The translations under genes and the position numbers were made by a program. A DNA stretch of 64,000 nt from Diphasiastrum complanatum (taxonomy: Eukaryota > Streptophyta > Lycopodiopsida > Lycopodiales > Lycopodiaceae): the NCBI GenBank assembly GCA_029204225.1, contig CM055099.1, positions 43,020,597-43,084,596 on the forward strand. Reading direction: 5' to 3'. Below the pieces are notes generated by a model that was not told the origin of the DNA, made no database searches, and was given only the letters and a program-made list of their open reading frames with translations. Positions 31,249 through 42,809 of this stretch are shown piece by piece; the stretch's first letter is position 1; each line of letters opens with the position of its first letter.

Positions 31249-31590
31249 GTGGATGGATCAATTTATCCTAATGATCCAGCTACCACTATGTGTCCAGATT
31301 TTAAGTCCGTAACTCATCTTTTCAGATATGTATGTGAAGGAGATAGCGGATTACTTGGATATTGTCAAAGGTTGCGTGGTATTGGAATGCATAACATATC
31401 TTGTCTTAATCAACAATTACAGTTTGCTAATAAACAATTGCAACGTGCAAATCAGCAATTGCTTCATTATGTGCAACACACTAGTGCTGAAAACAATGCA
31501 CTCAAGAATGCTATGTCAGAGTTGAATGCTATAGTCACTACTCTTCGGGGATCAAACCAAGAAATGTTGGAATCCATGAAAAAGTTGTGA
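31249..31590 (+). CDS. unrecognised ORF with coiled-coil repeat
   Basis: The 113-residue ORF has an N-terminal half (MDGSIYPNDPATTMCPDFKS) of no known family. The following stretch LNQQLQFANKQLQRANQQLL contains three copies of a seven-residue (Q/N)QQL-(x)-AN unit, then a heptad-rich tail, so a coiled coil is likely. It may belong with the ORF at 31801 as one spliced gene, because GTATGT near 31725 and TTGCAG near 31848 could bound an intron. No transposon motif was recognised. Host gene or transposon accessory gene are both possible. Confidence 0.35.
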   Translation: MDGSIYPNDPATTMCPDFKSVTHLFRYVCEGDSGLLGYCQRLRGIGMHNISCLNQQLQFANKQLQRANQQLLHYVQHTSAENNALKNAMSELNAIVTTLRGSNQEMLESMKKL

Positions 31591-31800
31591 TCCGAGAGTT
31601 TAAAATCTGCTGTTAATATAAAAGTTATCAATAGGACAATGATGAAGAGGAAAGAAAGAGAGTACCGATGAAAAATATTGATGACTTATCTACACATAGC
31701 GGCAATCCCAAAAAAAGAATTCAAATATTCAAGTATGTTGTCATATAAACTGTTTATTTGATTTGTATATGTCATTTAGGTTTGATTTGCACTTGATAAC

Positions 31801-32037
31801 ATGGATTATTTATTTATTAAACATAATTTGAGTTTTGTATGTTTGTTGCAGATCATGTTTGGTGGCAAAGAACTATTTAACAGATCATTCATGCATTGGA
31901 TTATCTTTAAGTCAAGGCCATTCTCTGAATGGATGGATTATAGGAACGCCTATCCTGTGGCTAAGGAAAGGCAATCTACAAATCTGTGGGTTTGGAAAGA
32001 TTTGGACAGCATCTACCCTACTTTCCAGCCAGAATGA
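31801..32037 (+). CDS. unrecognised ORF, possible second exon
   Basis: After a TTGCAG acceptor at about 31853 the frame reads IMFGGKELFNRSFMHWIIFK, PFSEWMDYRNAYPVA and LWVWKDLDSIYPTFQPE, rich in Trp and aromatic residues and more protein-like than chance. The first 17 codons before the acceptor are probably intronic. I do not recognise it. Confidence 0.3.
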   Translation: MDYLFIKHNLSFVCLLQIMFGGKELFNRSFMHWIIFKSRPFSEWMDYRNAYPVAKERQSTNLWVWKDLDSIYPTFQPE

Positions 32038-32471
32038 AATCTAGTGTTTGTAAATCTATAAAAAAAATTATTGCTTATGCATTTGTTTATACAAATGGAA
32101 GATTTTAAGCAAACTCAACAACACCCTAAAGCATTTCTTACTGCAAAAACAGCAGTAGAATGATTTTTGCATAAAAACTTGGTTTATGCATTCTGAACTT
32201 CTGTTTTCTAATGAGAACAATGTAGAGCTCAGACTTTAGGGAGATCTTGATGATGTAAAAGCACCCTATTTTCTCCTATAACTTGCAAACACAGCAGAGT
32301 AAAACTGTGGAAAGCTTCATGCAAGCTTGGTGTGTAAAAAAACTGAAAAACAACTAAATTTTGCCTCCCAGATCGTGACCATTTGAGCCCTCCAGATGCG
32401 CCCTCCTGTAGGCTACCAGCTTGCCTTCAAAGCAGGGAGATTGGTGGAGCGCCACCATCCCTCAGGCCAAC

Positions 32472-32472
<1 letters not shown>

Positions 32473-32560
<88 letters not shown>
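32473..32560. repeat. (TC)44 microsatellite
   Basis: This is an uninterrupted TC repeat of 88 bp. The Leu-Ser and Arg-Glu ORFs across it are artefacts of the repeat. Confidence 0.98.
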
Positions 32561-32563
<3 letters not shown>

Positions 32564-32699
32564 CTCGATGTACGCAAGCCCTCCCCCTTTCCTGATTTTG
32601 GTTTCTGGTGAAACCCGAGGGAGGGAAATTCGTGTTGAAGGAGGGGGGAGGGGTTGGTACTATTCACAATCACTTGGGAAAAAGCTTTTTTAACTATTC

Positions 32700-33226
32700 T
32701 AAAAAAAATAGAATAAGCATTTCTGCTAATTCCAGATACATCATATAAAGTCCTCAATCCAAGGATCCTATTCTAAGCATGCCAATCACAAGCAACACAA
32801 GGGAATCTGATGGTGGACAAACGAACCCAACCAAACCTAGATCGAACGGATCTAGCCCCCAAGCTATGGATCAATCACTCGGAGAGGAATGAGGCGTCAC
32901 ACCAGCAACATCCTGCCACCGGTCATGCTATCAAGCATACACTAGTGAGAGCCCAATAGGTATACTTATACCCTCCAAGGCCCATGCACCACTAGTAGTG
33001 CACTGTGACACCTCACTGGACACCTCTGCAGCCTATCTGGGCCACGTCATCCAGTTCCCCAATGACTCACTGATAGACCCATACAAATTCACCATCAAGT
33101 GTTTTAGGCCTACAACCATTAATTATGACCATGTACTTATAAGGGCCCCAATTCCCTTATAGTCACAATTAACTTACGGGTTGTTGGTCTACCGGTCCCT
33201 AGCATGGACACGCTTCCCCCCTTATT
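32700..33226 (-). repeat. probable gypsy 3' LTR and polypurine tract
   Basis: On the minus strand a purine run (AATAAGGGGGGAAG, 33226-33213) is followed by CG and TGTCCATGCTAGGG, a likely LTR start at 33210. The tract comes directly after a chromodomain remnant, as in chromoviruses. The far border near 32700 is a guess. Confidence 0.5.
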
Positions 33227-33350
33227 CAAGTTCTGTCCTCAGAACTTAAAACTGAAAAAGTTCTTCCTTAACCATACTCCATGTTTCAAGAAATCATCAT
33301 TGTCCGTACATCCCTTCCATCGAACCAGAGGATTGTAATATAAAAAATGC
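33227..33350 (-). pseudogene. gypsy chromodomain remnant
   Basis: One minus-strand frame reads PLVRWKGCTDNDDFLKHGV and WLRKNFFSFKF, stop. (L/V)RWKG followed by acidic and aromatic residues is the chromodomain core of chromovirus integrases. It is shorter than the copy at 22841-23098 and lacks the FEDK-like block. Confidence is limited by length. Confidence 0.5.
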
Positions 33351-36300
33351 CCTTACTTTAGACATGGCACAAATTGTCATTCCAAAGTTAGGGTCCCAAT
33401 CTAGAATATGTCGAGATTTTTCTCTTAAGTTCTAATATAGAATAACTAAGATTTATAGGAACCTCGTTACGTGAAGTTCTAACTTTTGACAACCCACAAC
33501 TACCCAACTCTCCTGAGTCTTCCGGGATAGCATTCCATCATTTCCGAACGAGAAAAGATAAGTCCCAAAAATTTTCGTGTATTCTATGTACACTCATCAG
33601 TAAATGAATCCAAAATGACTCATAGACATTGTGACTTATAAGCAATACATCTTAACAAAAATATCCATAAGTAAAATAATATTGTTGATTTTCAACAACT
33701 TACCCAAAAGTAATACTTCTGACTTGGTTACCTGTATCAGATTTAGAAAATATTTAAATATCTCGGTGTGGTATCAAAACACCACATTTAATCTGATTCT
33801 AAATCAATTCTAGGTCACTAAGCAATTATCAATGAGAAATTACTATAACCCAACGAGAAATTGTCTCAAACACAATTCTCATCAATATGCCTATGTACCA
33901 ACAACTAGTTTATGCATGCAAATAAACTTAGTTCATGGAATACTTTGTAGATCCACAAGATTAAGAGTTTGTACAAAAGGCTTAACGATCTCACAAAGAT
34001 TCACTACATAACATATCTCTACAGATATCTCCAAAGATTAACTCAAAAGAATATATTGTTAGCATGAATTTCTACCCTTGCATCAACCCACGGATCTCAG
34101 TCCAAGCTAAAATCAAGTTGACTATCTCCAGCAAGGAACATGTTTCAACAAACCCCCATCTTGCAATAGAATTACCAAGTTCTGACACAAATCAATCGGA
34201 CTTTATACGAGTCACTTTTCTATCGCAAGAGTACTTTCTAAAATTTCTTCCCCTTTAGATCTTCAAACCAGAATCTACTATAATCCATAAAGGATTTCTA
34301 TAATATCTGAATATCCTATCATTTCTAATTTATAAAATAGGTCCATCATCTATAACAAATTCCTCCTGGAATCTCTGTCAGATGCTTCTCCTTGACAACT
34401 CTCTTTTCTTCCAACCTCTCCCCCTTTTTAATAGGAGATGCCATGAGTTTCCAAGGGGTGCATATCATTCGTGATTTGCTCAGGAGAAGAGTCAAAGAAG
34501 AGATCCGAGAAAATCTTGAAAGCCAAAAAAATATTGCATCATTGTTAGCAAATGCCAATGATGTCCCAACACAGTGACTAAACCAAAGATCTTTGTTACC
34601 AAGCTTGAGAATTAATCCGTGAATCAGAAAAGGATTTCTTGAAGATTCAAGTAGAGAAAACAATTTTAGAAAACAGTTTATTAACCATTTCTGTGACATC
34701 ATCTATGGTCAATGGGTAATTGAAATTTACTTTACAAGGAATCACAAAAAATCGGACAATATACTGTGTGAAGAAATTCACCAATATATCCTTTAAAAAG
34801 AAATAGCTTGTCAGATTTCCGATTTTGTAAATTTGAGATATCCAAAAAAGGGATCATGACCAATATCTCAAATTTCCGACAAAACACCTGTTTTACGACC
34901 GATAGAATTTGGCATTAGCTAGATTTACGGCCATATTACGGTCAACCAATCCAGTTAGTTTGAGATCTTCATTTTGGAATCGCCTGCGTCCCATACCATA
35001 GGTTTTTCTTCCACAAAGGCCCTCCACTTCCTGATCAAAGTGTTAGAAAAAAATAGTACAATTATATGAAGTTTTTGAAAATTATTAACAAATTCCAACT
35101 TCAATACAACAATTTTCACTTGAGACATTCTTTCACCCCTTTTCACAATCTTTACAGTCAACAAAAGGATCAAAGTATTTATGCCTTGAGTGACAAATTT
35201 AGAAATGGGGAAGAATGAACCGGCTTTTTCTTGTTCTTAACAACAAACAGTGTTGGTACGCCCCCAGCTTCAAGCACATCAAGAAACAACTTTTTCGTTC
35301 CATTTTAGTTTTTCTATCCTAGGCTTCTGGGCTGTTTCTGGTCGTGCACAATTTTGAAAAAACGACACCTTGGCCAAAAAAATCTTAGAATTCCCGTTCT
35401 CGATTGTCCATTGCAGTTAATAAAGCAAATATTTCGTATTATGTCAACTGTGAAAAAAGCCTTACGGAATTCCTCCATGAATTCAGCTCAATCACAATTC
35501 TATGGGTTGCATCCCCTACCACTGGGAGGCCTTACCCAAAGCACCGACGAAATTCACTGTTGTTTATTCTGGGATGTTGTGCAAGCTAACGTAGCTTGAA
35601 CGACGATTTATCCAGTCATCGACAACTTTCGGGCTTACTCCCCGAAATTTTTTTCGTTTTTAAGCCCAAGCTGTAGATCATAATGGCTAATAATCGATTA
35701 GATAGATATTTATTGCATAGTTGAAATTCCAAGACAACATGGTCCAAAATTACAAGCATGTGCCTAATAATTTAGGGGGCCATCACTGTTGAGCGATGTC
35801 GGGCGAATTCTCATTTGCTTTCCCTAACTGGAATTTTTTTTTTCCACCATTTGCAACAAAACCAAAAATTTTAAAAATTTACATTCGATTGCCATCAATG
35901 CAGGTATCACATTCTAACAGAGCAAAGCCCAAAAAAACGTAGTTTTTAACAGTCCTTAACATGTTTATAGAATTTATACCAATGAGTATTTGCAAAATGG
36001 CTCTGTGCAATAAATTTGCAGAAAAACATCGTATGCATCGAAATCTACTACACACCAATTTTTAAGCCATCATGATGTCACAAGTACCTTAAGTGCAATA
36101 AAAAAAAACATAGCCCATCTTGATTACAAAAAAACCTATCAAATCCAACACGCTACACAAAAATTAACTAGTTTCCAAAAATTTGCTAATTTAGGCTTAG
36201 ATTTGGATCAACCCTATCAATTTCAATAAAACCTTTTGTAGGAGCTTCCAACGAGTCCCAGAAAGTGCTCTGAAAATGTTCTAAAATACATTATTCGATT

Positions 36301-36540
36301 CTATAAAATAGACAAACATCAAGTAAATGGAAAGATCATTATTGTAATAAAATTGGATGAATCTGAAATCATCAAGAGTCAAAAGTTGGAATGAGTGAGT
36401 GTCACTTTGATGAACAAAATTTCAGATACAAATGATCGTATGTTTAGTGTTCAATCGGAAAATCACATATGGTGGTTGGCGACATTCAAGGTATAATTTC
36501 AATTTTCATTTAGAATATCGTTATTAACAATTCATACATT
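33351..36540. other. AT-rich, no gene recognised
   Basis: ORFs of up to 118 codons occur on both strands, none with family motifs. The sequence probably consists of very old repeat remnants. Confidence 0.4.
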
Positions 36541-36551
36541 GCCAGTTTTTA

Positions 36552-37480
36552 TTGACATGTCATGCATTACTTGCTTCTCTACAGGTCTTGAAAGAGGACC
36601 ATAAAATACTTTCATGGATATTTTCAAGAACAAATTATGGCGAGATTATAAAGAGACATTTGGAGGGTGAGAAATTTACAGTCGAAAACCATGGAAGTTT
36701 TTTCAAATTCAATGGCACCTTGAAGGGAATTTGAAAACATTAAAATGTATGTATAATGTCTCTCATGGAGCAACATCAAAGCATCCATGTCTTTATTGCA
36801 TGAAGGATTGCTACAATATGAATTTGGGACGATCAACAAACACTGGCCCAACACGAGAAGCTGAAGGTCCAAATATGAAAAGTGTTCTGCCAATTCCATT
36901 AAAAAAATGTTCACATATGCACATTGCATGCTGAGGTTCATATTATTGAAAAACTTATTCACCTGCATATTCTACTAGCATGGAATCATAAACCGGAGTT
37001 TGTGGCTAAAGCAGCAAGTAGGAGGTTGGAAATAGTTCTGTCAAATGCAGGACTACATAAAGGGATTGTCAAGATTGAAAAAAGTGACAGACTCTCTAGG
37101 AAAAAAAGAAACGTTCCTAATAAGCCATCAATTGGAGGTGCTAAAACGAGAAGATTCTTATCCAATCACACATGCAAAGAATCAAGTGTCATATACGAAA
37201 TTTGGAGAGAATTTGTTCAAGTCACACGAACACTGGAAGGAAGTAATCAAGTGGAAAAGGGACAAGTGTGGACTAACTTAGACAAACTCAAAGGTGTTAT
37301 CAGAAAAGAAAACCTATCATCAGAAGATATGAGGACTTTGCAAAATCATTGCACCACATTTGTAAAATCTGTACATGATTGTTGGGGAAAAGACAACGTT
37401 ACTCATTACATGGTGCTAATCTATATCATTATCTAGTACTTTTCTCATTCAGGCTTATATTTTTTTCTACTGATGTAACT
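36552..37480 (+). pseudogene. transposase-like remnant of unclassified family
   Basis: Pieces in three frames line up in order: VLKEDHKILSWIFSRTNYGE (36590), then NVSHGATSKHPCLYCMKDC (36750; C-x2-C after a Gly-Ser/Ala-rich turn), then HAEVHIIEKLIHLHILLAWN, and NVTHYMVLIYIII near the end. A CxxC block of the form ...S.(H/Y)PCxYC followed hundreds of residues later by VTPYMHxLxYH-like text is known to me from large unclassified transposon proteins in animals and plants. The second match is off by one codon. The region joins copia B directly at about 37600, so it may be the older host of that insertion. Confidence 0.4.
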
Positions 37481-37604
37481 AATCAAAACTATTGTTTGCA
37501 ACACATCCTTCTTCATCATGCAACTTATTTTGCAAAGGAATATGGGAGCTTAAGTATCTGGTCATCACAAGATATGGAAAAATCTCATTGACAAGCAAGG
37601 GGAG

Positions 37605-38598
37605 CATTTCACGACTCGCCAGACACTCTGTGGCACAGAAGACTCTGTCACATGAACTCAATGGCACTCTACCAGGCAAGTCATCATAGAGCAATAACAG
37701 GGGTTAGCATCTCGAATGCGACCAATTCGGCCACCTATTATGCATGTTTGAAAGGCAAGATGCCACGCACACCATTCGTCAAAGACTCCTATAGAACAAC
37801 AAAGATTCTGGAGCTGGTGCACTCTAACATCTACGGTCCATTCAACTTGATCTCAGTAGGAGGTCCAAAATATTATATAACCTTCATTGATGATTATAGC
37901 AAGTTTGTTAGAGTGTATTTTATTCATAATAAATCTGAAGCATTTGACAAATTCATAGAATATGTGAATTGGGCTAAGAGATGCACAGGTAGCAAGGTGA
38001 AGCAAATCAGAACAGATCGAGGTGGCGAATATATCTCGAATCGCTTCATTGACTTCTGCAATGATCGTGGCATCATTCACAGAAGAACTGCAACCTACAC
38101 ACCTCAGCACAATGGTGTTGTTGAACGAAAGAACAGGACCCTAATGGAAGCAGCCAGATGCATGATGGTTCGAAGACTCCAAGGGCACTGTGGTCTGAAG
38201 CAGTAGCTACAGCTGCATACATCCAGAACAGGACAGGTAAATCAGGTGTTCCTCACATAACACCACATGAGCTATGGTGGGGTAGAAAGCCCAACTTGTC
38301 TCACATCATAATATTTGGCTGTGTAGCATATGCACATATTCCTGATAAGCTTCGCAAGAAGCTTGATGAGAAAGCCGAGCAAGGGTTTCTGGTAGATTAT
38401 GACAATAATTCGTCATACTACAGAATCTACATGCCAGACACGAACACTGTGAAAACAGTGAGGGATATCAAATTCGACGAGAGCAGAACAATGGCCAACG
38501 AAGACTCTGTTAGCTATGAAGTTCTGGAAAGACAATACTATGACCTGCCGCCAACGTCAGAGGGAGTAGAGGATGAATACGAAAACGAAGATTTTTGA
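37605..38598 (+). pseudogene. copia B GAG-pre-integrase and integrase
   Basis: LWHRRLCHMNSMALYQA (zinc His) begins near 37620 and CLKGKMPRTPFVKD follows. Then come VHSNIYGPFNL (first catalytic Asp is Asn), YYITFIDDYSKFVRVYF, IRTDRGGEYISNRF and TPQHNGVVERKNRTLMEAAR (catalytic Glu kept). A frameshift near 38165-38200 leads to TPRALWSEAVATAAYIQNRT, HELWWGRKPNLSHIIIFGCV and DIKFDESRTM. The 5' LTR, gag and protease are absent; the element starts abruptly. Confidence 0.85.
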
Positions 38599-39452
38599 GT
38601 CGTCTCTCACTCGAGCGACGAATCAGACGAAGAGAGATTCAAGAGGCAGCCTACCACCACAGTTCCTGTAAACCAAGATGGTTTCAGACCAAGCAGAGCA
38701 GACAAGGGCAAAGGCATAACTGTTCCGGGAGGATCCCCCAGACGGTCAACAAGACCACAAAGAGCGCCAACAAGATTTGTGCCAGACAGCTCAGCTTTCA
38801 CATCAGAAGATTTCTGCGGGTTCAGTGGCGAATCACAGACATTCTAGGAGGCGATAGAAGGTCCAGAAAAGGACAAATGGATCCAAGCCATGAACGAAGA
38901 GCTGGAGTCCATGAGGAAGAACCAGGTATGGACATTGGAGCCATTACCTCATAAGCTATCAAATGCAAATGGGTTTTCAAACTCAAATATGGACCAGACA
39001 GGAGTGTGACAAAATACAAGGCAAGACTAGTGGCGAAGGATTTCTCTCAGAGATACGGTATTGACTATTTTGAAACCTTCTCTCCTGTTGTCAAACATTC
39101 GTCCCTACGACTGTTGTTCGCATATGCAGTAGCTTATGACCTCAGGATCCACATTGTGGATGAGAAGACAGCCTTCTTGCATGGCGAATTAGACAAAGAG
39201 GTCTACATGGATCAACCCCCAGGATTTGTCTCGAATTCACTCCCTGACTATGTATGCAGAATGCATAGAAGCATCTACGGTCTGAAGCAATCAGCCCGAC
39301 AATGGTATAAGAAGAAGGATCAAGCCCTGAAATCATTGGGACTCAAGCCTCTGTTAGCTGACTCCAATGTATATGTCAGAGTTACAGATGGGCAGATCAT
39401 CATAGTGGTTGTATATGTGAACGACACTCTTATACTTTGCAGGAGTGAGTAG
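38599..39452 (+). pseudogene. copia B linker and reverse transcriptase
   Basis: A linker (TVPVNQDGFRPSRADKGKG) leads to EAIEGPEKDKWIQAMNEELE after a TAG at 38847 in place of a likely Gln. The open part 39006-39452 reads VTKYKARLVAKDFSQRYGID, FETFSPVVKHSSLRLL, DEKTAFLHGELDKEVYMDQP, SIYGLKQSARQWYKKKD and IVVVYVNDTLILC. The catalytic YVDD is YVND: the first Asp is lost by a GAC-to-AAC change, so the enzyme would be dead even if expressed. Confidence 0.9.
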
Positions 39453-39497
39453 TTAATTGCTGAAGTAAAGACAGACATCTCAAAACATTTCGAAATA

Positions 39498-40398
39498 GTG
39501 GATCTGGGAGAAGCCAGGTGCTACCTAGGCTTACAAATTGAAAGGGACTATGAGGAAGGCAAGTTATACCTTCACCAGTCCAGATACACCCAGAAGATCC
39601 TAGAGGATTTTGGGATGTTGAACTGCAAAGGAGCGAACACTCCAATGCTCGCGGGAACGGTGCTAACAAATGATGACTGTCCAAAGAATGAGGAAGAAAG
39701 AGAACAGATTCAGCTCACTCCCTACAGAAGGCTGATAGATTCACTGAGGTACCTTGCAAACAACACACGTCCTGATATTGCTTGTGCGGTATTCAGGATG
39801 AGCCAATTCTGTACAAATCCAGGCTCGACACATTGGAAGATTGCGAAACGAATTTTGCAATATCTTCAATTAACGAGGGATTATGGCTTGTGTTATTGTC
39901 GTGGTACAGGTCTCAGGATACTTTCCTACAGCGACAGTTGGGCATCTCTTAGGGACGACTGTAAAAGTGTTTCAGGAGGATGCACCATCGCATCAGGAGC
40001 AGTAGTTCTCTGGGTCAACAAGAAACAGACCATTGCAGCCCAGTCGTCCTGCGAAGCAGAGTACATAGCAGCAGCAAAGATGGCCAACGAAATAATTTGG
40101 CTTAGACAATTCCTAGACGAATTGGGAGAAACAAGAATCGAGCCACTGATCTTGCAGATCGACAACACCTATGCAATACACCTCACGAAAGATCTCGTTT
40201 TCCATTCCAAGACGAAGCACATTGCGATCAAGTATCACTTGATCAGGGATCTGATTGAGAAGAAGATGATGCAGACCACCTTCATCGGAACGAAAGATCT
40301 GGTTGCTGACATCTTCACAAAGGCTCTGGACAAAGGACTCTTTGAGAGGCAAAGGAGCAGTCCAACGATCATAAGGCTACCATGCTTTGAGAGGGAGC
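39498..40398 (+). pseudogene. copia B end of RT and RNase H
   Basis: The open frame from MDLGEARCYLGLQIERDYEE continues through YRRLIDSLRYLANNTRPDIA, STHWKIAKRILQYLQLT and YSDSWASLRDDCKSVSGG (one residue shorter than the usual YSDASWA). It then reads IAAQSSCEAEYIAAAKMANE, LILQIDNTYAIHLTKDLVFH and VADIFTKALDKGLFERQR, the full copia RNase H. The ORF runs on into the LTR to 40604, which is read-through of non-coding DNA. A purine tract TTTGAGAGGGAG (40387-40398) ends the internal region. Confidence 0.9.
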
Positions 40399-41451
40399 TG
40401 AAGAAACAAAGTGTTTCTGAATACAAAGCCTTGCTAGCTTGCGGCCCCTCGACTGACGAACATGTTCGCAAAACTCGAATATCTGAAGACACGAAACACG
40501 AAGAGATTCGCGAACACAAAAATCGACGAAGACGAAGACCAACATGTTCGCGAACTCAAATATCTGAAGACGCAAAACACGAAGAGTTTCGCGAACACGA
40601 ATGAGATTCCCTTGCGGTCCTGTACGAGAGAAAGGAGAACGAGGTAAACGAAACCAACGATGGAAAAGAAACCCGTTTTGTCCTCGCACTCCAAGGAGTA
40701 CCATCAGAGATCATGCGAGTACCAGAAGTACAGAGATATGACCTGATGGCATGATGTCAACAAATACTCCCTAGGTCATGGCTAAACTGCCACTCTTGTA
40801 ATTCTCTGGTTAGTTGTAGATGGTTAATCACTCTAATCTTAGATTTTCATAGAGAGACTGTACTTACTGAATAACACTTGACATATATCAATATGATGCA
40901 AAGTGTGTAACTATGTAAGAAAGAAGAACAAGAAGTAGTCTGATGCTAGTAAGCAATTAAGTCGAAAAACAGACAAAAGCTTCGCCTGCGTGCGAGAAGA
41001 CAATTCTGTCTAGGATCAGAAAATCTGATTGTCCGCTAGTAAAGCGAGACTAATACTCGTGAGAGAACCGTGATTCTCTCACGCCAACACACTGCGTGGA
41101 TTTGCATGCAGTGCCTTGAAGAAATCAGAGACAATAAATATAGATAATTTTTAGCTTGTGTCTAATCTTGAATGTCGAATGCTTATGTTGTTTACTTTAA
41201 TATCTCTGAGTTTTCTTGTTGAATTCTGCACCTTGGTTGAAATGAAGTCGAATGCTATATTAATTTTATGAATGTAGATCAGTAGTATCTAACTACCCTT
41301 TGGAGGATTGTAGGAGTGTTTCAGCTGGCAGTGTGCAACGAACGCATCTGAACTCCATCCGAATCTCGAAAGAGAGTCGCGAATGTCTTCGTGAAATTTT
41401 TCTTCTCACAATTCTCATCATTCGTATCGGAGCACCGCTCGACTCCCAACA
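40399..41451 (+). repeat. copia B LTR (1053 bp)
   Basis: The LTR runs from TGAAGAAACAAAG after the polypurine tract to CGACTCCCAACA at 41451. A twofold repeat of 81-82 bp (about 40461-40622) carries TTCGCGAAC three times (near 40508, 40548 and 40588) plus a TTCGCAAAAC variant at 40466. A primer site follows one base after the end. Confidence 0.78.
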
Positions 41452-41452
41452 G

Positions 41453-41464
41453 TGGTATCAGAGC
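41453..41464 (+). promoter_or_regulatory. primer binding site after the copia B LTR
   Basis: TGGTATCAGAGC is the perfect initiator-Met tRNA site, one base after the LTR end at 41451. The LTR before it also follows a polypurine tract and coding DNA, so it has the flanks of both a 3' and a 5' LTR. Confidence 0.9.
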
Positions 41465-42800
41465 GTTGACTGAATTCTCTTCAATATATTTTTAGATTGT
41501 TCTTGCATGTAGCAGCCCATAATGGGAGAGTCGTTCCGCAACTATTTCCTTCTCTCTTTTCCGTTCGCGTTCTATCGTCCTATCATCGGAGGCTCAGGCA
41601 GGCCAGATGGTAAGAGATGACACAAATACATGTTCAACAGTTTGGACAGGTCAACACATTGGAAGCACCTAACAGCGAAGCTATCGAATCCTCTCTTAGA
41701 TCAAATGATAGTCAAAAATCTATGTTGCTGACAGAGGAAGCGCGTGTTGCTATGATCTAGCAATCTGCTGCAGATTTTGTCTATCTATGTTTGTGTGAAA
41801 ATGTCTACTGCATCATGTGTTTTTGTGAAAATGTTGTTGTAGGAAGCTTCTATTTAATTTTGTTGCAGACACAGCGCAGCCAATGCTCGTATTTGCAACT
41901 AATTTGGCCAGTCCATCACTTGTGTTGTGTCAACCGTACAGATTATAGCTTGTTGAAACAGTATTTGCCTTATGCTCAGGTAGAAATTTGACTTCAAGCT
42001 CTCAGTAAGGACTGTCTGGTTATTTTGATGTCCATTAACTGTCTCTGTGGCAGAGTAGTCGTGAATACCAAATGCGAGTCAAGTGTTTATGATTGAATTG
42101 GATGAGACCAATCGTGCATACCAAAGCGTTCAACCAAGAAATCAACATGTAAATCAGCTGAACAAACCATGAAACCTATTTTACTTGCTGCAAAAACGAG
42201 TTTGAATCAGACCCTAAACACTAAAACTATTCTACACATGTATTAATCCACAAAACAAGAACAAGAAACTAAACTAAACAGCATTTGGAGAGCCCAAGAA
42301 TCAAGAAACACACATTTCTTGATTCTTGGACTGCCACAAATATCAATAAAAGGGTTGTCATAGTGTTTGCAAGATGTAAGCCACAACCCAGCCAAGACGG
42401 ATTACCACAATGTTGATCCCTACATTAATCCACAAAAAGCAAGAAAACAAATCCACAACTACAATCCACAACCACACACAAAGGATGGAAGGCAATATTA
42501 TTAATGCGTCACTCAAGAAACAAGAATGATCAAGGAGCTCAATGATGCATCAAACTCGTGGAAGCTATTCTCATTTAAGCACGGAGTAGATAGATTGCAG
42601 AAAAAACTCCCTTCTACAAAGGGAGAGCCTCTTCAATAAGCAAGAGAGCTCCTTAGGTGGCATCCTATTGGCAATTCCAAATTACACAATACACATGTGG
42701 AATTATGCTCTCCACTAGTGGTCACAATCAAAAGCGGCTCACTCAACTTTTCTAAGAGGGGTCTACCTGCATTTATTACATTTGCCTAGAAATACTAGTT
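41465..42800. other. short copia leader, then no gene recognised
   Basis: After the primer site, about 60 bp of leader precede an ATG (about 41521, MGESFRNYFLL) whose frame closes after some 30 codons. The rest is AT-rich with no recognisable protein. A perfect inverted repeat lies at 42294-42329. Confidence 0.4.
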
Positions 42801-42809
42801 CCTACAAGG

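Noticed and set aside
32383-32757. Several overlapping ORFs rich in Leu-Ser or Arg-Glu
   Set aside because: They are translations of the (TC)44 microsatellite in all frames.
34346-34702. 118-codon minus-strand ORF
   Set aside because: It is hydrophobic and Ser/Leu-rich without motifs. An AT-rich non-coding origin is more likely.
39498-40604. Copia B RNase H extended to 368 residues
   Set aside because: Residues after the FERQR-like end read into the LTR and its 82-bp repeat. The true protein end is near 40360-40400.
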